Origin: Crossaster papposus
Lineage: Eukaryota > Echinodermata > Asteroidea > Velatida > Solasteridae
Reading direction: 5' to 3'
Length of the DNA stretch: 64,000 bases
Assembly: GCA_037893245.1 (NCBI GenBank)
Contig: JBAIAA010000104.1
Location: 620,001-684,000 of the forward strand
The position numbers were made by a program, and so were the translations under genes. Under the pieces are notes generated by a model, which saw only the letters and a program-made list of their open reading frames with translations, was not told where the DNA came from and searched no databases. Below, piece by piece: positions 1-9,250 of the stretch. The first letter of the stretch is position 1; the number at the start of each line of letters is the position of its first letter.

Positions 1-438
1 TCCAAGGCATAGGGCAGCAGTAAATGGATCAGTCTACTCACAAACTACCTGACAAGCCAGTCTCCAAGGCATGGGGTCGTGCTGAATAGATCAGTCTACT
101 CACAAATTACCTGATGACAAGCCAGTCTCCAAGGCATGGGGCAGCGGTAAATGGATCAGTCTACTCACAAACTACCTGACAAGCCAGTCTCCAAGGCATA
201 GGGCAGCGGTATATGGATCAGTCTACTCACAAACTACCTGACAAGCCAGTCTCCAAGGCATGGGGTCGTGCTGAATAGATCAGTCTACTCACAAATTACC
301 TGATGACAAGCCAGTCTCCAAGGCATGGGGCAGCAGTGAATCAGTCTACTAACAAACTACCTGACATGTCAGTCACCAAGGCATAGGGCAGTGGTGAAAA
401 GATCAGTCTACTCACAAACTACCTGACAAGCCAGTCAC
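1..438. repeat. 60-66 bp minisatellite
   Basis: About seven tandem copies of a 60-66 bp unit built around the core ccaaggcatggggcagc and gatcagtctactcacaaa. Some copies are 4-6 bp longer because of an extra tgat. It starts at the window edge, so its full length is unknown. It lies just downstream of DIS3L exon 3, so it is intronic on the minus strand. The last copy runs into the splice-donor area of that exon. Confidence 0.9.
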
Positions 439-444
439 CATTAC

Positions 445-574
445 TTTCGCCGGGGTGTCTGGCACTGTAGGCAGAACGGCAAAACTCGTTGGCAAAAAAC
501 TTGCAGTGGTTCCGACTGTCTCTGACCTTTATCTGTACGCGTTGGTGAAAACGGCGTCCTTTCTCATGCAACAC
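445..574 (-). CDS. DIS3L exon 3 (PIN domain, continued)
   Basis: Third coding exon of a DIS3-like exonuclease on the minus strand, recognised by continuity with exons 1 and 2. The acceptor tttttgttgcag precedes base 574, and the exon is in phase 0 with exon 2. It encodes 43 codons including KGRRFHQR, RDSRNHCKFFANEF and RHPGES. These match, in order and spacing, the RGRR, KDAR, FANEF and RERGES stretches of vertebrate DIS3L. Seen directly: reading on past the exon hits a TAG at 421-419 after eight more codons, so a donor must be used first. A|GTAATG (after base 445) gives the conserved Gly-Glu-Ser join; G|GTGACT, 6 bp further on, is in the same phase and is the alternative. The rest of the protein (cold-shock domains, RNB, S1) lies left of the window. 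Confidence 0.82.
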
Positions 575-805
575 CTGCAACAAAAATTTCAAATTAAAAT
601 TAACAAAACCTGACTTTGTAAACTGAAGAAAAAAACAAACAAAACACGAGAATGAAAATATAAAACAGAAAAATACAATAAGTTTATATATAAATTAATT
701 CTTCAAATTTTTAACACAGAAAATATATATATTATGTACAACCTATTTGCTCGTTCTCTGCATTTCTCAAACTAATCTCTGAACAGCTGTGATCTGATCA
801 CAGTA

Positions 806-882
806 TAGTCTTGTTTGCAAGACAATCTTCGCGATTCGGGCGCCATCTAATGTACGCCGTAGACCACGCGCGCAATGACGTT
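806..882 (+). repeat. MITE-like repeat, copy a
   Basis: Begins tagtcttgtttgcaagac and continues through a cttcgcgat block and a gcgcc.tctaa.gtacgcc block to the gtagacca motif. The same order of blocks is found at 1404-1522 (minus), 3954-4017 and 10807-10940. The gtcttgtttgcaagac end is itself nearly palindromic. Family unknown; probably a short non-autonomous DNA transposon. Confidence 0.6.
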
Positions 883-1403
883 CGCTAAGACAGTCTTGTT
901 TATCTGCTCTAATCGCTTCAAAAATTCCGAGCAGAATTGTTTCGCATTTGCATGCGCGTGTGACATCGCGTGAAGTAACTTGCACAAACGCTGACTCACT
1001 GGTATAGTTTCTGTACGTCGCAGCGACGTGTGGACATAGTATAAAAAAGACCATGTGAGCGCGTCGCGAGCGTTGTTGTTTAGTAAAAAAATGTCGGACC
1101 GAGTGGATGAAGCAATCGATGTTACAGCAAAGTTGCCCCTGGGCCCGGCTTTGCCGAAGCCCTAATACCGTCTGTTCGCGACCAGGCGCGGCATCAATAA
1201 TCGTCCACGTATTCCGTACGTTTGATTGCCGCGATGTACATGTATGTACATGTATACGTACATAGGTACATCGCGCGCACGGTACCTAACTAGCAAGCTC
1301 ATATCTAAAACACGAACTTCCTTTAGTGCGCAAGTGTCATTATGCTTTTGACCTCTCTGTTGAATTATGTATAGAGGTTACGCGCTGCGATTAGAGCAGT
1401 TAA

Positions 1404-1522
1404 ACATGGTTATGTTATCGAAGGTCATTGCATGTATAGTACGGCGTACGTTAAATGACGCCTGCATTGGCGGCCTACGCGCGCTGCATACCGCGATTAA
1501 GATCGTCTTGCAAACAAGACTA
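1404..1522 (-). repeat. MITE-like repeat, copy b
   Basis: Read on the minus strand it starts tagtcttgtttgcaagacg and ends near cttcgataacataaccatg. It shares the cgatctt, acgtacgccgta and caatgaccttcgataac blocks with the 10807-10940 copy. Inserted in DIS3L intron 2 opposite to copy a. Confidence 0.6.
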
Positions 1523-1892
1523 ATCACAGTACCATAATGTAGGTATGTGCAGAAACCACACATGCCAGCTTAATTCACACACATACGTGCGCTTGAAAAT
1601 GCACAGGTTTGCGAACACGTCAAAAGCTGCTCTAATCCGGATCATTTTCTGCCCGGCTGACATAGGCCCAAAGTACGAGGTATGTTCGACCATTTCTCAC
1701 AATTTTTGTGTGTGTAAACAGTTTGGTTGTTATCATGCCTTTCATGCACAAACTCATTCCTCCCGCAAAGCAGACGAGGTAGCATTAAACTACATACACA
1801 TTGTAATAACAAATGAACAATGGGGTTCACAATCGTTGAATTGTTTTGTTTAAATCACAACATTTTTAGCGACTGAATCTCTTCAAACTTAC

Positions 1893-2026
1893 ATGATGAA
1901 GCACCGTCTGCATAAAGATGATTCCTTGTAACTCTGGCAACTCCAAAACTTCAAGGAAATCGCTGGTCACATGACAGTCAGGAATGAGATAATGTGTCAC
2001 ATCAGCAGACATGGTCGAATCTCCAG
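1893..2026 (-). CDS. DIS3L exon 2 (start of PIN domain)
   Basis: Second coding exon of DIS3L, minus strand. The acceptor cctacatatag ends at 2027 and a strong donor GTAAGT follows base 1893. The 134 nt are two bases completing a split codon from exon 1 plus 44 whole codons. Key stretches are DVTHYLIPD, DFLEVLELPELQG and IIFMQTVLHH; vertebrate DIS3L has DVTHYVIPD, DYLEILEFPELKG and IIFMQT in the same order. This is the first half of the PIN fold. The first acidic residue is kept (Pro-Asp in LIPD), but the neighbouring Thr-Asn of DIS3 is Cys-His. The catalytic Glu of DIS3, after LQTVLQ, is replaced here by His. Known for the family: the DIS3L PIN domain lacks endonuclease activity, and these replacements agree with that. 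Phase, splice sites and similarity all support a functional gene. Confidence 0.92.
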
Positions 2027-2157
2027 CTATATGTAGGAAAGGGTGCCATCCCAGGAAAAGACCAAGTTTTAGTTGAACTGCCTCAATTAGACTGCTTTTG
2101 CAACAATGTTCAGTATCATGTAACAAGAACAAAATACAGATAGCTCATCATATAGAA

Positions 2158-2239
2158 TGTCAGACAACTCGACCGTTGAGACAACTCAACTCAAGACAAG
2201 TCTACCGTTGAGACAACTCGACTCGGGACAACTCGACTC
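2158..2239. repeat. 17-bp repeat island in DIS3L intron 1
   Basis: Short array of gtcgaccgttgagacaa-type units. It opens with the same tgtcagacaa lead-in found at the island at about 5492. These are the same units that form kilobase arrays at 13137-22177. Confidence 0.8.
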
Positions 2240-2248
2240 AAAAAAATG

Positions 2249-2569
2249 CTAATCGATTAATAACGACCAAAAAACGATGCCACCGTGCATGGTACGGCTA
2301 CGTTGGCCGGGGATAAGTGCGCACACAGGCCCGGCAAAAACGAACGATGTGCACGGACAATCACACTGCGCTATATCGGCTCTGTTATATGCAACAAAAG
2401 GCAGATATGTAATGCCCAATGTACCTCTTAGTTTGCAAGATATTTTAACCCAGTTTTCAATTATATTTGTAATTAGTTTGAATGGGATAGCACCATCATT
2501 TTCCCAAACTAAAGCAGCTAAACCTATCATCTCGCCCAGCGGCAACCCCAGCAGTATAACAACATCGTA
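2249..2569 (-). other. Unassigned open stretch
   Basis: About 320 bp inside DIS3L intron 1, between a 17-bp repeat island and a TIR element. The minus strand is open for at least 98 codons and the plus strand for 97. The minus translation is hydrophobic (GLAALVWEN, NIIENWVKISCKL) and includes a Cys cluster (QCDCPC), but I recognise no family. It could be a relic of mobile-element coding DNA or chance. Confidence 0.2.
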
Positions 2570-3243
2570 GCTATTCTTACGTGACCGTAATCCTACGTAC
2601 TTTTTCTATTCTTACGCAAGTTTCGGTAGCGCATGCGCAGTCCCTAGTTAATTGTATACAGTCCCTAGTTTTTCGTATACAGTCCCTAGTTGTTCGTATA
2701 CACGACTTTTATACCGTTTTCTATAAGATCCCATCTAGATGAGATTACTAACCAATAATTTTAGTTAATAAAAAAAAGTTACGTAATGAAATAATACAAA
2801 AAAACAATGGAATTAACTTATTAAACATACATACAATAATAACCTATTCCTAAGTAATATTACCTACTGAACACTTACTACAAACTTAGCTATTGCCGTT
2901 GTTAGTTTTATAGTTCGCTTTTTTGTCCACGACAAAGTCACAGCTAGTTTTTTATGAAAAATGTCAAAATTTGAATACGAATAAAATGTAATGTGAATTT
3001 TTCACTATGTTTGCACAAAAATCTAAATTCAATCACGGAATCGTTTGAATAATTACATATTATGGTAAAAAAAGTACATTTTGGACTAAATACCACAATT
3101 TAACATCGACTATTGCCAAAACAAATTTCCTGAAGGTCTTCGAACGTTCCGCGCCTATTGAGTTTCCCTCGTCTGTGCCGGGAACCAGTTAAATCACGTA
3201 AGAATAGAAAAAGTATGTAGGGTTACGGTCACAAAAGAATAGC
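2570..3243. mobile_element. Non-autonomous TIR transposon, 674 bp
   Basis: The two ends form an imperfect terminal inverted repeat of about 50 bp: the left end starts gctattcttacgtgaccgta, and the right end, reversed, starts gctattcttttgtgaccgta. Both continue through a ctttttctattcttacg block. The interior is AT-rich without a transposase ORF. I could not identify a clear target-site duplication, so the superfamily is open. Confidence 0.75.
2638..2701. repeat. 21-bp triplicate repeat
   Basis: Three head-to-tail copies of cagtccctagttnntcgtata (21 bp) just inside the left end of the 2570-3243 element. Subterminal repeats of this kind are common transposase-binding regions; that role is inferred. 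Confidence 0.8.
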
Positions 3244-3371
3244 CACAGCGGCATATCAACCCACCCGGCCCGAACAAACAAACAACTCATGTATCATAAC
3301 TCTAAACGGCGATCAGCCAAACGACGATCAGCCGCCGTCAAAATCCCCGGTACTATCCCAAAAACATGCGA

Positions 3372-3480
3372 GTCGACGTGTCTCAACGGTCGACGTGTCC
3401 CAACGGTCGACGTGTCCCAACGGTCGACGTGTCCCAACGGTCGACTTGTCCCAACAGCAACAGTCGACTTGTTCCAACGG
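3372..3480. repeat. 17-bp repeat island, reverse orientation
   Basis: About six copies of gtcgacgtgtcccaacg-type units, the reverse complement of the orientation used at 2158 and in the 13-22 kb arrays. Located in DIS3L intron 1, about 190 bp from exon 1. Confidence 0.85.
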
Positions 3481-3666
3481 TTAGTACCCCGCTATGATTT
3501 TGCACGCAATCGCTGAGTGAAATGTTTATCTCGAAAGAAAAAATTGTCAAATCTCCATGTGCACACGCGCAGCGGGAATATCGAACTGGCTTATTTGTGA
3601 CAAAATGAAAATAGCTTGCTGTGTTTCAGGTTATAATTTAAATGTATTTTTTTTAGGGGGGCTCAC

Positions 3667-3796
3667 TTTTTCTACATCCTGCCAAGCAGAGTTCACTATT
3701 ACATGGTACATCCTCCCTCAAGTAGTGTTCCCTCACAAGCCTCAAGGCCCGTCCTTGCCTCGTCTTCACTTGCAGTACCTTTTCTGTTTTCAGCAT
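3667..3796 (-). CDS. DIS3L exon 1 (start codon, CR3 motif)
   Basis: First coding exon of DIS3L, the RNB-family 3'-5' exoribonuclease of the cytoplasmic RNA exosome, which degrades mRNA. The chosen ATG (3796-3794) begins MLKTEKV, which aligns with the N-terminus of vertebrate DIS3L (MLQKREKV). The reading frame is open 35 codons further upstream, but those residues are arginine-rich and unlike the family. Next come [15 protein letters not shown] and the three cysteines Cys32, Cys37 and Cys41: the CR3 motif of DIS3-family N-termini. The exon ends at A|GTGAGC, leaving one base that pairs with CT of exon 2 to make Thr. Three exons joining in phase without stops argue for a live gene. DIS3 itself is less likely, because exons 2-3 match DIS3L better. 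Confidence 0.9.
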
Positions 3797-3953
3797 TCTT
3801 CTGAGTGTCAGTGTCAATCTATAAAAAGGGCAAACCACACGTACATGTACGTACACCCGCCGTCTACGCGGCCGATTTTGTATCTCTGTGATCGCCTCCA
3901 AAAGTTGCGCCCTCTACCGGTACGGTACGCCCCCGGTAGAGTGACAACCACGG

Positions 3954-4017
3954 TAGTCTTGTTTGCAAGACGATCTTCGCGATGCGGGGCGCCCTCTAAC
4001 GTACGCGCGAATAACCT
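3954..4017 (+). repeat. MITE-like repeat, copy c
   Basis: Starts tagtcttgtttgcaagacga, then cttcgcgatgcggggcgccc, ending near gcgcgaataaccta. Same family as copies at 806, 1404 and 10807. It lies upstream of the DIS3L start codon, in what should be promoter or 5' UTR territory for that gene. Confidence 0.6.
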
Positions 4018-4483
4018 AGGGCAAAACGGCGTGTAGGCTGCACGGCATGCGCGTGTAGCTAAAAAAAAGCCAAGCGCGTACAATTACGCGTCTATCATGC
4101 AACGCACTTTGCACGCGCGTTCATATAATTGTGTACACTATATTTCGTTCGACGGGCAACGCACCGCGCGCTTTTTACGTTCTGTGCGCATACCGGGCAA
4201 CGCGCTTGACACAAAAATGGGCCTAAAACTTCTTTATTTTAGGGTATCAAGATTAACACTGGTTATGCTTAATCTACATGGTATATGGTATAGCCCTATG
4301 TAATTTTCTTTTAAATCGATAAATGCCTTCATATAATTATTTGACTGGAACAGTACGTTCGGGTTTGTACAAATTCCCTATACCGAGGGCTAAATTTGCC
4401 CATAGTTGGTATTTTAGTCGGGCGCCGCGAAATCACGAAATCATCCTGTAGTTTTGAATAGGACCTGGCGGTCTATGTGTTTA
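4018..4483. other. Intergenic DNA upstream of DIS3L
   Basis: CpG-rich unique sequence between the DIS3L 5' end and the first upstream MITE. Short ORFs have no recognisable similarity. No promoter element can be assigned with confidence. Confidence 0.4.
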
Positions 4484-4655
4484 TGGCCGAGTTCGGGCGG
4501 TCTGTTCTTGACACGCGAACTCTGTTCTTACGCTCGAACGGCGGGAACGCGACCCGTGAACATTGCACTCGGAACAAGAACACACACCACCTATCCATCA
4601 GGGTTTTGCAAGAACAAGTTACGCGTGTCAAGAACAGACCACCTGAACTCGGCCA
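4484..4655. mobile_element. MITE, 172 bp
   Basis: Terminal inverted repeats of about 33 bp with two or three mismatches. The left end begins tggccgagttcgggcggtct and the right end, reversed, begins tggccgagttcaggtggtct; both continue through ttcttgacacgcg. The interior has further weak dyads and no ORF. No convincing target-site duplication. Confidence 0.75.
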
Positions 4656-4767
4656 AGACTACCAATTTGCTTTCGTCAATCCGGCCGAATAATTATGTGC
4701 AAGCTTTGTTGGCCTTAGATAAAGGGCGCCCTCATCTGGTTGTCGTTCCGCGATCGGCATCAACGTG

Positions 4768-5202
4768 GGGTGCGTTCCACTTACGCGAACTGTTTGCGCA
4801 AACGTTCGCCAACGTTTTGAGTTGGCGTTAGTTGAAGTGGAACGATATTTTTAAAAATACGTTTTCAAAATGGCGGCGCCCAGTGAAAGTGACATCGTTT
4901 GGTTCGCTGCTTTTTGTCCAACTCATTATTTTTCTTTAAAAGATCCCTGTGAATGCTCAAAACAATCCACCGTTTATAACGAAAAGTATAAAACGTAAAT
5001 AAAAACCGTGAAAAGAACCCTGCCGTCTGCTAACCGCTTCGCCATCATTAAAATACGTCACTGGCCAACAGCGAACAGCTCGGAATGTCGTTAGCCGTTT
5101 TCGCTAACGTTCGCCAACATAATTGGCGCACATTGCGTTCCACTCAAGCGAACAACGCAAACGTTGGCCAACGTTGGCAACGTTCGCGTAAGCGGAACGC
5201 AC
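4768..5202. mobile_element. MITE family A, copy 1
   Basis: Element of about 435 bp beginning gggtgcgttccacttacgcg and ending in its inverted counterpart (cgtaagcggaacgcac). About 90% or more like 6431-6867 in the same orientation. Both contain cgttttcaaaatggcggcgcc and the lengthy aacgttggccaacgttggca subterminal dyads. The terminal sequence resembles hAT-type ends, but no 8-bp TSD is evident. Confidence 0.85.
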
Positions 5203-6430
5203 GTGATGTCATCATTAGCCTCTGTCATGACCTTTCTAAAAGGTCAACGCGAGGAAAATTGTCAAAATGGCGGCGCTTACCAACAGCAACACGTGTGTCG
5301 TCGATTGTCAGAACTTTATGGCTTACGACGGAGCTCTAAAGGCTGTGGTTATTTCGAAAGGATAAACCGTAGGCATAAGGCTAAATGTCATCCAAAACCG
5401 TAAAATTACGAAAGAAAAAGAAACAGCGACTGAAAAAATGGTCAGTTTGTGAAAGCGTGCTGCGCTATATACGTACGTGCGTAGCTAGCGGATGTCAGAC
5501 AAGTCGACCGTTGAGACAACTCGACTCGGGACAAGTCGACCGTTGAGACAACTCGCCCGTTGAGACAACTCGCCCGTTGAGACAACTCGACCTTTGGGAG
5601 AGCTATAGCTGTACTTCGACGTTTACATTGTTTATAAACAGTTAGTGTTGGGCCGACTTTCCTCATGCAATGTTGCCATACTTCTTTGTTGACAAACTGC
5701 AAATTCATTGTACCTTTACCATGTTAATGTTATTAATGCTTGCTATTTACCCTCTGTTAACAATTTAGGTGTAAGCTTAGTCCGAAAAAAACCAAAACGG
5801 TGGCGTCCAGAAATTGTGCACACAATCGACCGAGTGCTCCCTAATTGGTCGTGGCGCAATTGAATAATTTTTGGAAAATCCAAGTTTAATATTTACGAAC
5901 TTCTTTTAATGTCAGGTTTCAGTCAATAAAAGGATAAAATATTACTAGATTTCACAGGCGTCTGTACATTTAATGTGACAGTATTTAAAACTGGTTTTTA
6001 AATTAACATTGCAGGATCAGGAATTTTGAGGTTTAACGTCCATATGCCAAGTGCTTGTGTGTAAATAATTAAAAATACAAAAATAATATTGCTTGTACAT
6101 GTATCAAGTTGTTTGTTTACTGTATGGCATTCAAATATGGCTTTCAAATAAAGCTTCAGTTCAGTGCCACTGAATTTTTTGTTTTGTTTAAATGTTAATT
6201 TGGCCTAACGGCGGGTCTTTTCAAGTGCAGGAAAGAAAATCTAGTTTTATGATTGGCCATTTTTTATTAAGTATTTCCCCGCAATTCATTAACTATCTGT
6301 TGTCTTTCCTCCATGGTATGGCTACTTACGTTAGTTTTACGCGCGAGCTCGAAAGCCATATTGACAAATTTCCGCAAAACGCCCTCTTCGGTTGATTTTC
6401 GTCATTTCATGACAGAGGCTAATGTCATCA
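5203..6430. mobile_element. Inverted-repeat element B between two A copies
   Basis: 1.2 kb whose ends are inverted copies: left tgatgtcatcattagcctct, right (reversed) tgatgacattagcctctgtc. Looser similarity extends about 75 bp inward to a ttgtcaaaatggc-type block. It is bounded exactly by the two A elements. It carries a 17-bp repeat island at 5492-5596. The remaining AT-rich interior has no recognisable gene. Confidence 0.65.
5492..5596. repeat. 17-bp repeat island inside element B
   Basis: Starts tgtcagacaagtcgaccgtt and runs through about five units of gttgagacaactcg-type sequence. The lead-in tgtcagacaa is shared with the 2158 island, so the two share a defined edge rather than arising independently. 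Confidence 0.8.
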
Positions 6431-6867
6431 GGGTGCGTTCCACTTACGCAAACTGTTTGCGCGAACGTTCGCCAACGTTTTGAGTTGGCGTTAGTTGAAG
6501 TGGAACGATATTTTTAAAATTACGTTTTCAAAATGGCGGCGCCCGGTGACAGTGTCGTCGTTTGGTTGGCTGCTTTTTGTCCAACTCATTATATTTCTTT
6601 AAAAGATCCCTGTGACTGCTCAAAACAATCCACCGTTTATAACGAAAGGTATGAAACGTAAATCAAAACCGTATAAAGAAAACCGTCGGCTGCTAACTTC
6701 TCCGCCATCTTTAAAATACGTCACTGGCCAACAGCGAACAGCTCGAAATGCCGCTTGCCGTTTTCGCTAACGTTTGCCAACATAATTGGCGAACATTGCG
6801 TTCCACTCCCGCGAACAACGCTAACGTTGGCCAACGTTGGCAACGTTTGCTTAAGCGGAACGCACCC
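6431..6867. mobile_element. MITE family A, copy 2
   Basis: Begins gggtgcgttccacttacgca and ends symmetrically at gcggaacgcaccc. Direct repeat of 4768-5202, differing by scattered substitutions. Its termini are the cleanest in the family and define the end as GGGTGCGTTCC. Confidence 0.85.
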
Positions 6868-6875
6868 CAGTGCTA

Positions 6876-6910
6876 ACCACTGATCTATATCGCTATAGAG
6901 ATCAGTGGTG
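6876..6910. repeat. Short hairpin
   Basis: An imperfect palindrome: accactgatctata pairs with tagagatcagtggt around a small loop (tcgcta), immediately after MITE A copy 2. Confidence 0.75.
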
Positions 6911-7040
6911 CTAACCGTACATAAGCATGGGCGGCGCATGAGGGCGCGCTACTGATGAGCGTGGACGTGACGCGAGGCGCACGGTGTGGATGACCATGAG
7001 CAATGTTACCACAGAATCCCGACTTGGATCAAGTCTAATA

Positions 7041-7079
7041 GTTTGCAAACATTGATCTCCATTATATAGACTGGATAGG
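7041..7079. repeat. 39-bp inverted repeat, left arm
   Basis: Perfect reverse complement of 10093-10131 (39 of 39 bases). It starts gtttgcaaacattgatctcc. The pair brackets 3.1 kb that includes the LINE relic. Confidence 0.9.
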
Positions 7080-7639
7080 ACAACGCGTATGTGTTTGTGC
7101 ACAAACGCGTGATCCGAAACAATGGCGGCGCGCTTACTGCAGCGGGTAAACGCGGCATGTGTTTTCACTCTGGAAACTAGTCAAGTAGTTATCGAGTTAA
7201 TCGGATTTTTTTCGTATGGGGGTTATGAGGAACTTAAGCGCTCTACCAATAAAATCATTAAAAAACATTAAATTAACTAACGAATAACGATAGGGAGTCA
7301 TGCAGACCTAACACAGCCAGCTTTTTCACACTTTCTTGATATGTAGGCCTAGGCCTACTATCTTTTTCCTGTAATGTAGCCTACACTTTTGGCCCTTCCC
7401 TGAACCTGGTTTCCAGTATATTGCTCTTTTATTTTACCACCCCTATAGGTCGTTTAATAGTTCAGTTGGAGACAGACACAGAGTGAATTTAATGGTCGTA
7501 TTGAATTTCTAAAATGACATATAACACTCATAGGACATACAACCATGGAAGAACGAGATTGAACCGCACAAGAACAATTATATTGATATTTTAAATGCAA
7601 AACTAATTTATTTATAAACAGCAATACAAAAAGCAAAAA
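7080..7639. other. Unique spacer left of the LINE
   Basis: A CpG-containing part (7085-7160, with gtttgtgcacaaacgcg palindrome) is followed by AT-rich sequence that grades into the 3' end of the minus-strand LINE. No gene seen. Confidence 0.4.
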
Positions 7640-9250
7640 TTAAAATCATTTAAAGTAGAGTTACTTATATAAACATTCAAAATTATAAAACGATGACGAC
7701 AACTGAATTGATGAAGGAATGTTATTCAAAACTTTTGCACCAGCATACTTATACGACTGCTTAAACTTAAAGAAATCAATATTGGGTTTAGGGAAAACGA
7801 AATTTAAAGAGCAGCATTTCTGGTATTAAAGCCATGTCTATCGAAATACATTTCAATGTCATTACATAATCTAATTGGAGCAATCCCATGAACACATTTA
7901 TACATTGAACAGGCTAAGAAGAAATCTCTTCTTATTTCTAGAGTTTGCCAAGTAATTGTTGAATAATGTCTTTGCCATGATAATTAACATAGTCAAAATT
8001 ATTAGAGACAATCCAAGCAGCTCTTTTTTTGCAATCTAAGAAGAGCCTTTTTACTGGTCAGGGAACAATTTTCCAACACGGAACGAGCGTAGTCAAAACA
8101 TGGTTGAATGTCCGTCTTATAAAGAGTGTCAAGTAAGTGACTATTAATAGTATGTCTAAGTCGGGATAATAAAAATACATGTACTTTGTAGGCAATTAAT
8201 TTACAGAGATTTCTTACATGTGGTTTTCAAGTGAGGTTATCATCAACTTCAAATACCGAACACTGTTTACTTGTTCAAGCTGGGTGCCTTCACTCAAGAA
8301 CAATATTCAATTTGTCAGAATCGTTAGTTTGAGGAGATTGCAAAAGCATGATTTTAGTTTTATTTTGATAAATGCACGAAGTCTATTATTATTATACCAA
8401 GTAAAATGTCTAAAATATTAGATTGTAACACCCGGTTTGTATCATGGACATTATTTCCTGTCACATAAATAACATCATCATCTGCGAAGATATTACAAGT
8501 ACTAAAATTAAAATTGTGTGAAATGTCACTAATAAAAATAATGAACAATATAGGACCTAGTACACTCCCCTGTGGAACCCCAACAGTAATATCATTAGAG
8601 TTGGATAATTTCTCATGGCAACTCACAACTTGTTTCCTATTTAGGATGTAATTCGTAAACCATTTATGTTCATTACCTGACGCACCGTACTCAGTTTAAA
8701 AATAAGAGATCATGATCAATGGTATAAAAACCTTTAGATATATCAAGAAAACAAGAGCCAGCAACCTCATGTTAATTAAAAGCTTCATACAAATCATCAA
8801 TTACACGATGCAAGCTAAATTGAGTAGGATTAACAAAAATGCAAACTGATCAACATTAATCATATCATTATCGTTAAAATAATCCAGAAGTTGAACTTGA
8901 ACTTCTTTTTCAATAATTTTGGCTACGTGACACACCACTGAAATAGGTCTATTATTTACCCTTAGTTGTTTTAAAACCTTTGCCTTTATAGATTTGTGTA
9001 GTTCGAGCAAACTTCCAATCATCTGCAACAAAACCAGTCACGAGGGACATAATAACAATGTGACAAAAAGACTTATGAATATAAGGAGAGGCTAATCTCA
9101 GCAATTGGTATCAAAATAAAGAACATCCAAGTTGCTGTCAATGATAAGATGAGATGAAGCGTAAACAATTGTATCATCTGGTTTGTGAGTGCATTCAGGA
9201 TTCTTCCAATTCAGAGGGTTCTGTGAACGATTCAGAACGATCCAGACAGT
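7640..9250 (-). mobile_element. Decayed non-LTR retrotransposon (LINE), RT relic
   Basis: Minus strand, read from 9250 down. Order of recognisable pieces: ADDWKFARTTQIYKGKG (about 9030-8980), then NNRPISVVCHVAKIIEKEV (8960-8900), both typical of the region before the RT core. Next, VGVPQGSVLGPILF and FADDDVIY (about 8590-8450), the RT catalytic motifs with the FADD box. Then LQKRAAWIV-like sequence (about 8030), CSMYKCVHGIAP (about 7900), and the C-terminal FNTRNAAL (about 7830). This order is that of the Jockey/CR1/L2-like group of LINEs. The copy is broken by many frameshifts and stops, and no endonuclease domain was seen, so it is 5'-truncated and dead. Confidence 0.85.

Larger units (their letters stand above)
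575..1892 (-). other. DIS3L intron 2
   Basis: Intron between DIS3L exons 2 and 3. It is AT-rich near the acceptor side (600-740) and CpG-rich in the middle. It holds two copies of the GTCTTGTTTGCAAGAC repeat family (806-882 and 1404-1522, opposite orientations) and a tacatgta-rich palindromic stretch (about 1236-1272). Several short ORFs on both strands show no recognisable protein. Confidence 0.7.
2027..3666 (-). other. DIS3L intron 1
   Basis: Intron between the donor AAAAA|GTGAGC of exon 1 and the acceptor of exon 2. It contains two islands of the 17-bp repeat (2158-2239 and 3372-3480), a 674-bp TIR element (2570-3243) and an open stretch at 2249-2569. That stretch is free of stops on both strands in one frame each, but resembles no family I know. 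Confidence 0.75.

Noticed and set aside
1-438. CRISPR-like array at the left edge
   Set aside because: Copies are contiguous 60-66 bp tandem units without unique spacers; the genome is animal.
419-444. Extending DIS3L exon 3 to the in-frame TAG at 421-419 as a terminal exon
   Set aside because: The protein would stop in the PIN domain, and two usable donors precede the stop.
1040-1165. TATAAAAAAG followed 50 bp later by a 24-codon ORF (ATG 1091, TAA 1163)
   Set aside because: Attractive as a small gene with a promoter, but it lies in DIS3L intron 2 on the other strand, is very short and resembles nothing known.
3557-4036. 159-codon plus-strand ORF
   Set aside because: It is antisense to DIS3L exon 1 and its upstream region and has no recognisable similarity.
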